This document shows positions 1 through 10,652 of a stretch of 64,000 nt of DNA, one piece after another; positions within the stretch are counted from its first letter, which is position 1; each line of letters begins with the position of its first letter. The notes below the pieces were generated by a model that worked only from the letters and a program-made list of their open reading frames with translations, made no database searches and was not told where the DNA came from. The DNA lies in assembly GCA_934045905.1 (NCBI GenBank), contig OW203768.1, forward strand, positions 3,810,316 to 3,874,315, read 5' to 3'. The DNA comes from Leuctra nigra (Eukaryota > Arthropoda > Insecta > Plecoptera > Leuctridae). Both the position numbers and the translations under genes were made by a program.

Positions 1-3000
1 CCCATACCGCGTTGCCATGCGAGCCTTTGCATTGTATGCGAGTTGCTATGGCAAATGTTTCGATCTTGACGAGCTAGTTTCAATGGAATCGAACGTGTCC
101 CACGGAAAAGCTGTGACCCATACCGCGTTGCCATGCGAGCCTTTGCATTGTATGCGAGTTGCTATGGCAAATGTTTCGATCTTGACGAGCTAGTTTCAAT
201 GGAATCGAACGTGTCCCACGGAAAAGCTGTGACCCATACCGCGTTGTCATGCGAGTCTTTGCATTGTATGCGAGTTGCTATGGCAAATGTTTCGATCTTG
301 ACGAGCTAGTTTCAATGGAATCGAACGTGTCCCACGGAAAAGCTGTGACCCATACCGCGTTGTCATGCGAGCCTTTGCATTGTATGCGAGTTGCTATGGC
401 AAATGTTTCGATCTTGACGAGCTAGTTTCAATGGAATCGAACGTGTCTACGGAAAAGCTGTGACCCATACCGCGTTGCCATGCGAGCCTTTGCATTGTAT
501 GCGAGTTGCTATGGCAAATGTTTCGATCTTGACGAGCTAGTTTCAATGGAATCGAACGTGTCCCACGGAAAAGCTGTGACCCATACCGCGTTGTCATGCG
601 AGCCTTTGCATTGTATGCGAGTTGCTATGGCAAATGTTTCGATCTTGACGAGCTAGTTTCAATGGAATCGAACGTGTCCCACGGAAAAGCTGTGACCCAT
701 ACCGCGTTGCCATGCGAGCCTTTGCATTGTATGCGAGTTGCTATGGCAAATGTTTCGATCTTGACGAGCTAGTTTCAATGGAATCGAACGTGTCCCACGG
801 AAAAGCTGTGACCCATACCGCGTTGTCATGCGAGCCTTTGCATTGTATGCGAGTTGCTATGGCAAATGTTTCGATCTTGACGAGCTAGTTTCAATGGAAT
901 CGAACGTGTCCCACGGAAAAGCTGTGACCCATACCGCGTTGCCATGCGAGCCTTTGCATTGTATGCGAGTTGCTATGGCAAATGTTTCGAACTTGACGAG
1001 CTAGTTTCAATGGAATCGAACGTGTCCCACGGAAAAGCTGTGACCCATACCGCGTTGTCATGCGAGCCTTTGCATTGTATGCGAGTTGCTATGGCAAATG
1101 TTTCGATCTTGACGAGCTAGTTTCAATGGAATCGAACGTGTCCCACGGAAAAGCTGTGACCCATACCGCGTTGTCATGCGAGCCTTTGCATTGTATGCGA
1201 GTTGCTATGGCAAATGTTTCGATCTTGACGAGCTAGTTTCAATGGAATCGAACGTGTCCCACGGAAAAGCTGTGACCCATACCGCGTTGTCATGCGAGCC
1301 TTTGCATTGTATGCGAGTTGCTATGGCAAATGTTTCGATCTTGACGAGCTAGTTTCAATGGAATCGAACGTGTCCCACGGAAAAGCTGTGACCCATACCG
1401 CGTTGTCATGCGAGCCTTTGCATTGTATGCGAGTTGCTATGGCAAATGTTTCGATCTTGACGAGCTAGTTTCAATGGAATCGAACGTGTCCCACGGAAAA
1501 GCTGTGACCCATACCGCGTTGCCATGCGAGCCTTTGCATTGTATGCGAGTTGCTATGGCAAATGTTTCGATCTTGACGAGCTAGTTTCAATGGAATCGAA
1601 CGTGTCCCACGGAAAAGCTGTGACCCATACCGCGTTGTCATGCGAGCCTTTGCATTGTATGCGAGTTGCTATGGCAAATGTTTCGATCTTGACGAGCTAG
1701 TTTCAATGGAATCGAACGTGTCCCACGGAAAAGCTGTGACCCATACCGCGTTGTCATGCGAGCCTTTGCATTGTATGCGAGTTGCTATGGCAAATGTTTC
1801 GATCTTGACGAGCTAGTTTCAATGGAATCGAACGTGTCCCACGGAAAAGCTGTGACCCATACCGCGTTGCCATGCGAGCCTTTGCATTGTATGCGAGTTG
1901 CTATGGCAAATGTTTCGATCTTGACGAGCTAGTTTCAATGGAATCGAACGTGTCCCACGGAAAAGCTGTGACCCATACCGCGTTGTCATGCGAGCCTTTG
2001 CATTGTATGCGAGTTGCTATGGCAAATGTTTCGATCTTGACGAGCTAGTTTCAATGGAATCGAACGTGTCCCACGGAAAAGCTGTGACCCATACCGCGTT
2101 GTCATGCGAGCCTTTGCATTGTATGCGAGTTGCTATGGCAAATTTTTCGATCTTGACGAGCTAGTTTCAATGGAATCGAACGTGTCCCACGGAAAAGCTG
2201 TGACCCATACCGCGTTGTCATGCGAGCCTTTGCATTGTATGCGAGTTGCTATGGCAAATGTTTCGATCTTGACGAGCTAGTTTCAATGGAATCGAACGTG
2301 TCCCACGGAAAAGCTGTGACCCATACCGCGTTGTCATGCGAGCCTTTGCATTGTATGCGAGTTGCTATGGCAAATGTTTCGATCTTGACGAGCTAGTTTC
2401 AATGGAATCGAACGTGTCCCACGGAAAAGCTGTGACCCATACCGCGTTGTCATGCGAGCCTTTGCATTGTATGCGAGTTGCTATGGCAAATGTTTCGATC
2501 TTGACGAGCTAGTTTCAATGGAATCGAACGTGTCCCACGGAAAAGCTGTGACCCATACCGCGTTGTCAGGCGAGCCTTTGCATTGTATGCGAGTTGCTAT
2601 GGCAAATGTTTCGATCTTGACGAGCTAGTTTCAATGGAATCGAACGTGTCCCACGGAAAAGCTGTGACCCATACCGCGTTGTCATGCGAGCCTTTGCATT
2701 GTATGCGAGTTGCTATGGCAAATGTTTCGATCTTGACGAGCTAGTTTCAATGGAATCGAACGTGTCCCACGGAAAAGCTGTGACCCATACCGCGTTGCCA
2801 TGCGAGCCTTTGCATTGTATGCGAGTTGCTATGGCAAATGTTTCGATCTTGACGAGCTAGTTTCAATGGAATCGAACGTGTCCCACGGAAAAGCTGTGAC
2901 CCATACCGCGTTGCCATGCGAGCCTTTGCATTGTATGCGAGTTGCTATGGCAAATGTTTCGATCTTGACGAGCTAGTTTCAATGGAATCGAACGTGTCCC

Positions 3001-3453
3001 ACGGAAAAGCTGTGACCCATACCGCGTTGTCATGCGAGCCTTTGCATTGTATGCGAGTTGCTATGGCAAATGTTTCGATCTTGACGAGCTAGTTTCAATG
3101 GAATCGAACGTGTCCCACGGAAAAGCTGTGACCCATACCGCGTTGCCATGCGAGCCTTTGCATTGTATGCGAGTTGCTATGGCAAATGTTTCGATCTTGA
3201 CGAGCTAGTTTCAATGGAATCGAACGTGTCCCACGGAAAAGCTGTGACCCATACCGCGTTGTCATGCGAGCCTTTGCATTGTATGCGAGTTGCTATGGCA
3301 AATGTTTCGATCTTGACGAGCTAGTTTCAATGGAATCGAACGTGTCCCACGGAAAAGCTGTGACCCATACCGCGTTGCCATGCGAGCCTTTGCATTGTAT
3401 GCGAGTTGCTATGGCAAATGTTTCGATCTTGACGAGCTAGTTTCAATGGAATC
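1..3453. repeat. 116-bp satellite array, about 29.8 units
   Basis: A unit beginning CCCATACCGCGTTG recurs every 116 bp (1, 117, 233, 349, ...), except one 115-bp unit where a base is lost near 445. The array runs off the left window edge and stops about 90 bp into its thirtieth unit at 3453, where the LINE begins. Units are nearly identical; the commonest difference is C or T just after CGCGTTG. Every unit carries stops and start-like triplets by chance, so short ORFs here are not genes. Such homogeneity suggests recent amplification or gene conversion. Confidence 0.97.
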
Positions 3454-4211
3454 CCCCCCGAAGGACTGCCACCTTGACGCGGTGGTGGGGCTTAAGGGGC
3501 CAACCCACGGGTTGGTCCCAACTAAGAGCAGTCCACTCATTGCACATCGGGATTCGTGCATGTCATCATTTCATCATCATTTTCCTCTCTCTTTGTTTTC
3601 TCTGTCTCATTTTTAAATGCCATTCCTGCATGTGCAATGAGTTATGTTGACGACTATGCGATACGGACATTCTTGATATATTATTTCACTTGCACCCGGT
3701 CGAGTGGGTTCCTGATGGTGACCGGAGTGTGGCTTTGGGAGCAGACAACACTTCCTCATTTCACAACATCATCCTCATCATCATTCTCGTCATCTCTTAC
3801 TTACCTGTTTCTTCTTTCCTAAGTTCTTCTTTCTTCTTCTTATATTTTCTGTCAGCTTCCAGGTCGCACTAAAACGCCCACCCGCGTGTTTGCCGTGCGT
3901 GGAGACCCGTAAGGGAGGAAAGGACGATCCTGGTAGCTGAGGATTCGTGGCATATAAAACCACCATAATCCAACACACTGCTTTGGCTTCTGCTTCTTCC
4001 GAAACGGGAGGCTGGGGACTAATCCATCCCCAGCCAACCGGCTTGTTCGTATGTGTTAAAGCTGCAACATGGATGAGCGGGTGGTCTACATTGGCATGAT
4101 GATGCATACTGGTGTCCCAGTCGGTATGCTGTCACTCATGACTGGTGTAGCGCTACCCGCTATACCTTCTGGACAACCCTGGTATTTCTAAAATATCCCA
4201 TTTGTGGCTCC
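3454..4211 (+). promoter_or_regulatory. 5' UTR / presumed internal promoter of the I-type LINE
   Basis: GC-rich 5' leader starting CCCCCGAAGG and containing CTGCCACCTTGACGCGGTGG within the first 40 bp. The same block, slightly diverged, opens the unrelated insertion at 60703 on the minus strand, which marks it as a true 5' terminus. A TATA-like ATATAAAA lies near 3951, but non-LTR elements normally use internal promoters near the 5' end, so the first 100 bp are the better candidate. No protein-coding signal was found. Confidence 0.55.
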
Positions 4212-5597
4212 GTGGTGGGTGGGGCTCCAGAAGATGAATTTATGATTGACCTTATTATGACGACCACAGCAAACTCCCCCCCTCCCCCAATTTTCAATAA
4301 AGATAAAAAAAATACCAATGAAGAAAATACTAACAAAAATACAACTTTACCTAATCTTTTTGACAACATTATTGATCCTAAAACTATTTATAAAATGACC
4401 GCAAATACGAAATTCTTTATAGTTACGAGATCGGAGCAGGAAGCTACTTTCAATGGTGTATCTCCTTTCAAGCTTCACAGTTTTATTCAGAAAGATATCG
4501 GCAATGTACAAGTGAAGAGACTTAGAGACGGCTCTTTGCTTATTGAGACTGAAAATAAAGAACAATCTTCAACTCTTATGGCACTTAAACTCCTAGGCAC
4601 TTTCCCGATCACAGTTGCTCCCCATTCAACATTAAACACATCAAAGGGCATAATTTACTCAAGGGACCTGCTTAACTTTTCAGAGGAAGAATTATTAAAA
4701 GAATTTGAAAGCCAAAACGTAATATTCGTAAAGCGCATAATGTCTCGCGTAAATAAAGTACTAATTCCAACACCAATGATTTCTCTTACTTTCTCCTCAA
4801 CAACTCTTCCTGAATATATTTTCGCTGGGTTTGTTCGAATACCTGTCCGACTGCACATCCCAAACCCATTCAGGTGTTTAAATTGCTAGCATCTCGGTCA
4901 TACACATCACAGGTGTGAGAAGGCATATGCTTGCGACAGATGCGGCTCTTCGACAGAACATGGGAAACCATGTGACGGGGAGCCCTTCTGCGTCAACTGC
5001 AAGGGAGACCATCCATCTTGGTCCCGCGAATGCCCCACCTGGAAGAGAGAAAAAAAGATAATAGAAATTCAAACTAAAGAGAAAATAACACCACAAGATG
5101 CGCGACGTAAATTTTTTCAATTATATCCTAATTTTTCAAAACCTCAAATTTCATATGCTCAAACCGTAGCTACACCTCCTGTTAATGTCCACAAAGTACC
5201 TGAAAAATCCGAAATGGAGAATGTATTAAAGATGATGGAACGTTTGCTTGCAGGACAAGAAGAAATGAAGGCCAAAATTGAAGAACAATCTAAACAAATA
5301 AATGAACTACGAAAAGAAAATGAAACTCTAAAATTAGAAAATATTAAAATGAAATCTAAATTAGAAACAATTAAATCACCCCCTCAAAAGGTCGCTCCAG
5401 TAAAACCTGCAGCACCATTAAAAACAAGCCCTACCGTGAAATTAAACAGATCCTCCTCAAACTTGAGTACAGAGGATCTGAGAGCTGCCAAAGTTAAAAA
5501 GACTGTAGGCGTCAGTGGTGATAACGATCCTATGGACACCACTGAAACCAATCCCGCATCGACGGTGATTGGAAATACTAACTTAGGAGTAGGCTAG
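4212..5597 (+). pseudogene. LINE ORF1 (gag-like, CCHC knuckles), one in-frame stop
   Basis: Nucleic-acid-binding gag-like protein of about 461 codons. Order: low-complexity start, a conserved central region with the motif NTSKG (about residues 142-146), cysteine knuckles (RCLNC at about 221-225, then CDRCG and CVNCKGDHPSWSRECP), and a lysine/glutamate-rich coiled-coil tail from about residue 335. A single TAG at 4887-4889 (codon 226) falls inside the first knuckle, where the family usually has Gln, so one C-to-T change would explain it. The frame is otherwise open to 5597. It precedes ORF2 by 51 bp. Because of the stop, a functional product is unlikely unless readthrough occurs. Confidence 0.82.
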
Positions 5598-5648
5598 TCA
5601 AATCATCTGTGATATATTTTATTTTATTTTTTATATATCAATTTTATC

Positions 5649-8600
5649 ATGGATTTTATACAATGGAACTGTAATAGTTTTAACGTTCACAAAGAGGAAG
5701 TGAAGATTTTATGTGCTGATTTTAATCCTATTGGTTTCCTTTTACAAGAAACTCATTTTAAGCCTTCCTCTACACCTATCCTACGTGGTTATTCTTTTTA
5801 TCGTAAGGACAAGATCTTATGTGATCGGGCTAGCGGAGGCGTTGCTATAGTAATTAATGATAATTACTATGCAGACCCCATTCATTTACAGACTCCACTG
5901 CAAGCAGTGGCTGTCAGGATGCACCTTCCGAACCCTGTATCAATATGCAGTCTTTATTTACCACCGACCGAGCGTCTAAATCTCCAAGACCTAAACAACC
6001 TTATCGCTCAATTAACACCACCACTTTTATTAACTGGAGATTTTAATTCGCATAATATATTATGGGGAAGCGATCACACTGACCCACGCGGTACCCTGGT
6101 GGAAGACTTTTTAACTTTTAACAACTTAGTCCTTTTAAACACGGGAACAGCCACTCATTTTAGTTCTGCCTACGGGACATTCTCAATGTTAGATTTAGCG
6201 TTATGCACCCCTTCCATAGCCCTACAGATGGATTGGAAAGTACATGACGACCTTTGCGGAAGTGACCACTTACCTATAGTAATTAAATTAATGGCACACA
6301 ATCAATCTCATATCAGGCACAAAAAATGGAAACTTCAACTTGGGGACTGGGTTAAATTCAAGGAGCTGGCAGTTTTTGATGATAACATAAATTTTCCTGG
6401 CGTAAAAGAACAAACTAAATATGTGACAGACACTATTATCCATGCTGCCGAAGAAACTATCCCACAAACAACTGGGAAACCTGGTCGTGTCCCTGTTCCC
6501 TGGTGGAACGGTGATTGTGCCCAGGCTATTTTAAAACGTAAACGAGCTCTTAAAATATTTAATAAGTATCCAACTCAAACAAATGTGCAGTCTTTTCGAC
6601 AATTGAGAGCAAAAGCACGCTTTGTCATCAAACAAGCCCGCAAGTCCTCCTGGCAGAATTACGTTTCCTCAATAAACCAACATACTCCATCATCACAAGT
6701 ATGGGATAAACTAAAGAAGATTTCAGGAAAATATACAACTACCCCCATTGCAGGTCTTAAAGTTAGTAATTCCGTAATAACATCACACGATTTAATTGTT
6801 GAAACTTTAGCTGATCAATTTTATAACATCTCCAGCTCGGCCAATTACACTCCTGCCTTTGTATCAATTAAAAATAGGGAAGAACGAAACGCAATAAATT
6901 TTATATCGAACAACAATGAGATTTACAATCAACCTTTTACATTTTGGGAACTGTCATCTGCAATACAAGAGTCGCGAGACAGTGCACCAGGTCCCGACTC
7001 AATTCATAATAAAATGCTGAAAGCTCTAACAGTACCGTCCCTCAACTACATTTTAAAACTTTTTAATAGAATTTTTAGTGAAGATGATTTCCCTTCAGCT
7101 TGGCAAGAAGCCATCACGATTGCCATTCCTAAACCCGGAAAAGATCGCTATAAAGCAGAAAGCTATAGACCAATATCCTTGACAGCGTGTTTATGTAAAA
7201 TTTTAGAACGAATTATAAACCGTAGACTAGTGTGGGTCCTTGAAACCAGAGGCCTTATTGCTGCAGAGCAATCTGGTTTCCGCCGACATCGCTCCACAGT
7301 AGACCACCTAGCATATTTAGAATCACTCGTTCAAGACTCTTTTATTTCTAAACACCATCTTTTAGCTGTCTTTTTCGATTTAGAAAAGGCCTACGACACA
7401 ACCTGGAGGCACGGAATTTTAAAAACTTTGCATGAATGGGGTTTTAGAGGGCACATTGCACATTTTATTAATAATTTTATGACAAACCGGAGTTTCCGAG
7501 TTCGTCTCGGAAACACCTTGTCGGCACACCGTATACAGGAGAACGGAGTCCCTCAGGGCTCCGTTCTTAGTTGTACCTTATTTTTAATTGCCATTAACGG
7601 CGTAGCATCTTGTATTAAAAGGCCTGTTCACTTCTCTCTTTTTGTCGACGACCTGGCGATATTTTATAAGTCAGCCGGAATATGTACAGCCGAACGCCAG
7701 CTGCAGTTAACGATTGGTCGTCTTGAGAAGTGGGCGGAGGAAACAGGGTTTAAATTTTCAACAAGCAAAACTATGTGTATTGACTTCCACCGACTTCGAG
7801 GTATCTACCCACAACCTATTTTAAGACTACTCGGACGAAATATCACAGTTACGGAGACTGTAAAATTTTTAGGAATGTTGTTCGACACTAAACTAAACTG
7901 GAAATCACACCTTCATGAACTAAAAGTTAAATGTTGTAAATCATTAAATATTTTTAAAATACTTACTGGCACTTCCTGGGGAGCTGACCGAGTGACGATG
8001 CTCCGCCTGTACCGTGCCCTGGTGAGGTCTAGGCTGGACTACGGTTGTATGGTCTATTCCTCAGCCAGGGCCTCTTACATCAAAACATTAGACACGGTAC
8101 ACAATACAGCATTAAGACTGGCAACAGGGGCGTTTCGAACGAGCCCTGTTGTCAGTTTGTACTGTGATTCCGGAGAACCACCCCTTGAAGTGAGAAGAGA
8201 GTATCTACTCTGTAGCTACGTCTCTTCCCTTCAAGGCATACCCTATCATCCGACGTACACGAAGGTATTCCGTCCCAATTACAAGAGAATATACGATACT
8301 AGGATAAAAGCCACAAGACCGCTTGGAATACGTCTTTCGGAACTCCTGGAGAACCGCAATATTGAGTTGCCAGAGGTACAGAGGATATGTTTTATAAAAA
8401 TCCCTCCCTGGACTGTCTCCCGACCAATATGCAACACTTCTTTAAGTATTTATCCGAAGGCTCAAACTACAAATGTAATTTACCAGAAACTATTTTATAA
8501 AATGTGTGAAGGTTTTAAAGATTTTATTATAATATACACAGATGGATCAAAATTAAATGGAGCTGTGGGCTGTGGCTATTCGGTATCAAGAACAAATATG

Positions 8601-8921
8601 GGATACAAACTTAACCCTGATTGCAGTGTCTACACAGCTGAGCTGTATGCTATCCGACAAGCCTTAAATTATATTAAAACATCTGATAGTAAACAATTCC
8701 TTATTTGTTCCGACTCCTTGAGCTCTATCCAATCACTTGACAAATTTTCGCCTAAACAACCTCTTATACAAGACATTCAAACAATTTTACATGATCTGAA
8801 CAGCCAAGGATATGTGATCACCTTTTGCTGGATCCCTGGCCATGCGGGGATAGCTGGTAACGAGAAAGCCGACCAGACAGCGAAAAACGCCATTTTTTAC
8901 GTAATAAAAGTTCAGAAATAA
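5649..8921 (+). CDS. LINE ORF2: AP endonuclease, reverse transcriptase, RNase H
   Basis: Polyprotein of 1090 residues that nicks target DNA and reverse-transcribes the element RNA. Endonuclease (about 1-215): WNCNS, QETH, GDFNSHN (130-136) and GSDHLPI. RT (about 430-760): SYRPISL, FDLEKAYD, GVPQGSVLS and the catalytic FVDD (665-668). RNase H (about 960-1085): YTDGS with D965, TAELYA, CSDS and IPGHAGIAGNEKAD. No stop or frameshift interrupts these domains. The last 11 codons read into unrelated AT-rich sequence at about 8892, so the C-terminal tail that normally follows RNase H is lost. The initiator ATG directly precedes the endonuclease fold. Confidence 0.93.
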   Translation: MDFIQWNCNSFNVHKEEVKILCADFNPIGFLLQETHFKPSSTPILRGYSFYRKDKILCDRASGGVAIVINDNYYADPIHLQTPLQAVAVRMHLPNPVSICSLYLPPTERLNLQDLNNLIAQLTPPLLLTGDFNSHNILWGSDHTDPRGTLVEDFLTFNNLVLLNTGTATHFSSAYGTFSMLDLALCTPSIALQMDWKVHDDLCGSDHLPIVIKLMAHNQSHIRHKKWKLQLGDWVKFKELAVFDDNINFPGVKEQTKYVTDTIIHAAEETIPQTTGKPGRVPVPWWNGDCAQAILKRKRALKIFNKYPTQTNVQSFRQLRAKARFVIKQARKSSWQNYVSSINQHTPSSQVWDKLKKISGKYTTTPIAGLKVSNSVITSHDLIVETLADQFYNISSSANYTPAFVSIKNREERNAINFISNNNEIYNQPFTFWELSSAIQESRDSAPGPDSIHNKMLKALTVPSLNYILKLFNRIFSEDDFPSAWQEAITIAIPKPGKDRYKAESYRPISLTACLCKILERIINRRLVWVLETRGLIAAEQSGFRRHRSTVDHLAYLESLVQDSFISKHHLLAVFFDLEKAYDTTWRHGILKTLHEWGFRGHIAHFINNFMTNRSFRVRLGNTLSAHRIQENGVPQGSVLSCTLFLIAINGVASCIKRPVHFSLFVDDLAIFYKSAGICTAERQLQLTIGRLEKWAEETGFKFSTSKTMCIDFHRLRGIYPQPILRLLGRNITVTETVKFLGMLFDTKLNWKSHLHELKVKCCKSLNIFKILTGTSWGADRVTMLRLYRALVRSRLDYGCMVYSSARASYIKTLDTVHNTALRLATGAFRTSPVVSLYCDSGEPPLEVRREYLLCSYVSSLQGIPYHPTYTKVFRPNYKRIYDTRIKATRPLGIRLSELLENRNIELPEVQRICFIKIPPWTVSRPICNTSLSIYPKAQTTNVIYQKLFYKMCEGFKDFIIIYTDGSKLNGAVGCGYSVSRTNMGYKLNPDCSVYTAELYAIRQALNYIKTSDSKQFLICSDSLSSIQSLDKFSPKQPLIQDIQTILHDLNSQGYVITFCWIPGHAGIAGNEKADQTAKNAIFYVIKVQK

Positions 8922-9545
8922 TCTTCATTTTCTGATTTTACACTCAACTTGAAGATTCCATAATGTTCGTTCCATTCATTCAAATTGATTGAAATTTTTA
9001 CAGAATCGATCTTAATCTATTTTGAATATAATTTGAAATTTTCAGCTTGATATCATACGTTGTTTTAAAAAAACAGCGTCCCGGCCATTGGAAGTTTTCT
9101 GGACGCGCGCTATTTGAGCTCCGTTTAATCAATTTTTTGACAACCAAATTTGAACAGCTCTAACTTTTTTCCTACAGTAGTAATGTTTTTGAAACTTGCC
9201 CATATTAAATTTTGGTATGCTTTGTTTTCTAATATGTGTACAAATTTCAGAATCCTATCTATAAATATAATTGTTTCGATATAGTGACCACTCAATCAGG
9301 GGGATTTTTTTGCGCCACCTCCCTAACCTATATACCTCCCTAACTACTATATTAAATATAAACCGTTTTTTTTTTTATTAAAATTGTATTAATTCAGACT
9401 TAAATTAAATAATTAGGAATTAAAATCGATCTCCAAATCATTAATTTTGACTTTCAATCTGATTTTAATGACTTGAAATTTGTAATTTGAAATCCTATAA
9501 AATTAATACTGACATTAGTAATTTAAAATGTACAATATTAATAGG
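8922..9545. other. non-coding AT-rich stretch
   Basis: No credible ORF, splice pattern or RNA gene was seen. The segment starts where the I-type LINE breaks off and ends at a MITE. A GC-richer patch near 9085-9120 shows no recognisable motif. Confidence 0.5.
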
Positions 9546-9758
9546 TACACTCGACAATTCATAAAACGGTATTTGAAAGAAATGGATTGTCTGAAAAAAA
9601 TGTGATGACATCATCTGATGAAATCTATGCTTACTCGTCATCAACCTCTAGTAGGTGAGCTCTGATTTCATTGATAATAACAAGGATTGATTGTCAAGGA
9701 ACCTGACCAGCAGCCAATCTGTTTCGTTCAAATACCGTTTTATGAATTGTCGAGAGTA
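9546..9758. mobile_element. MITE, 213 bp with TA target site
   Basis: Near-perfect terminal inverted repeats of about 30 bp: the left arm reads CACTCGACAATTCATAAAAC after TA and the right arm is its reverse complement with one change near the tip. TA flanks both ends. The interior (GATGACATCATC and similar) has no ORF. TA duplication and the short length suggest a Tc1/mariner-type non-autonomous element. A second MITE at 15422-15635 has almost the same length and the same CACTCG tip. Confidence 0.8.
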
Positions 9759-10652
9759 CCTAAAGAATTGCAGATGTTGTTTTCTTCTCAGAAAAAAAAA
9801 TAAAGTTTTCACATTTTTATCTCTTATGGGAATTCTGTGCTAATGGAAAACGACTGTTAGGTAAATCATGTTTTTATTTCGAGAATCTCAATAAATGTAT
9901 CATTACAATGTATTGAGAATGCATTTCCTTATTGACTGATTTTCGAAACCATCATGTCTAACCTCCTTGTGCTTCAATACTTTCCACTGTTTTTATATCT
10001 AATACATTTATACCTATAATAGTTTAGTAGAATGCAACTAAATTAAAAACATTATTTTAGGCTAATAATGACATTTTTAAAATGACATCTTAAGCATCCT
10101 AGCCCTAGCAATTACATTTAAAAGAGACACACATTGCAAAATGTGATATTTTGAAATTACTACATTTTGTTTTGTTAAATGATTTTGTGATGTAGGTATG
10201 TACCTACTACTTGTATTGGGAAGAATTACTATTTGTGTAATGTTTTAACAAATGTTTATAATGTTTACTATTAATATGTTTCTAAGGTCGACTCAAAAAC
10301 TAATAGTACTACACTAATTATTCACCACATTTTTTATAATGAGTTTGAATGGTATACATTAATTATGAGATGACGATAGGAGATCAGTAGTACCACCAAT
10401 GTTTACTTGACTCTTTATATCGACACCCGTGGGGCCATAGCCTATTTGCTTCCACGGTGGTAATTTACCTTTAACATGGTGAGAGTAGTAACCATGTATT
10501 ATCAATATCATCGAATATGATCTAATTAGTAATTAGAGGCTTTTGAACTACAAAACGCATAGTAAATACAATGTATCTTCTATATGTAGTAATTTGAAGC
10601 GAAGTATAATACGTATTAGGACGAATAAATAGGCAAAAACAGTAGGCTGGCT
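9759..10652. other. non-coding AT-rich stretch
   Basis: No gene-like ORF or recognised element. The sequence is AT-rich with scattered homopolymers. It lies between a TA-type MITE and a larger non-autonomous DNA transposon. Confidence 0.45.

Larger units (their letters stand above)
3454..8891 (+). mobile_element. I-type non-LTR retrotransposon, 5' complete, 3' truncated
   Basis: Element with a GC-rich 5' UTR, an ORF1 of gag type and an ORF2 of endonuclease-RT-RNase H type. An RNase H domain plus an ORF1 with CCHC knuckles points to the I group rather than CR1 or RTE. The 5' end abuts the satellite inside a unit, after CAATGGAATC. The 3' end is missing: the sequence leaves the ORF2 family pattern right after the last RNase H motif, with no 3' UTR or tail. 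That is the reverse of the usual 5' truncation, so a later deletion or rearrangement is likely. Confidence 0.85.

Noticed and set aside
394..597. Minus-strand ORF in the satellite
   Set aside because: Arises only because one unit lost a base; no similarity to a protein and the frame ends in the repeat.
1..3453. Regular spacing suggestive of a CRISPR array
   Set aside because: Whole 116-bp units repeat with no variable spacers; it is a satellite in a eukaryotic context.
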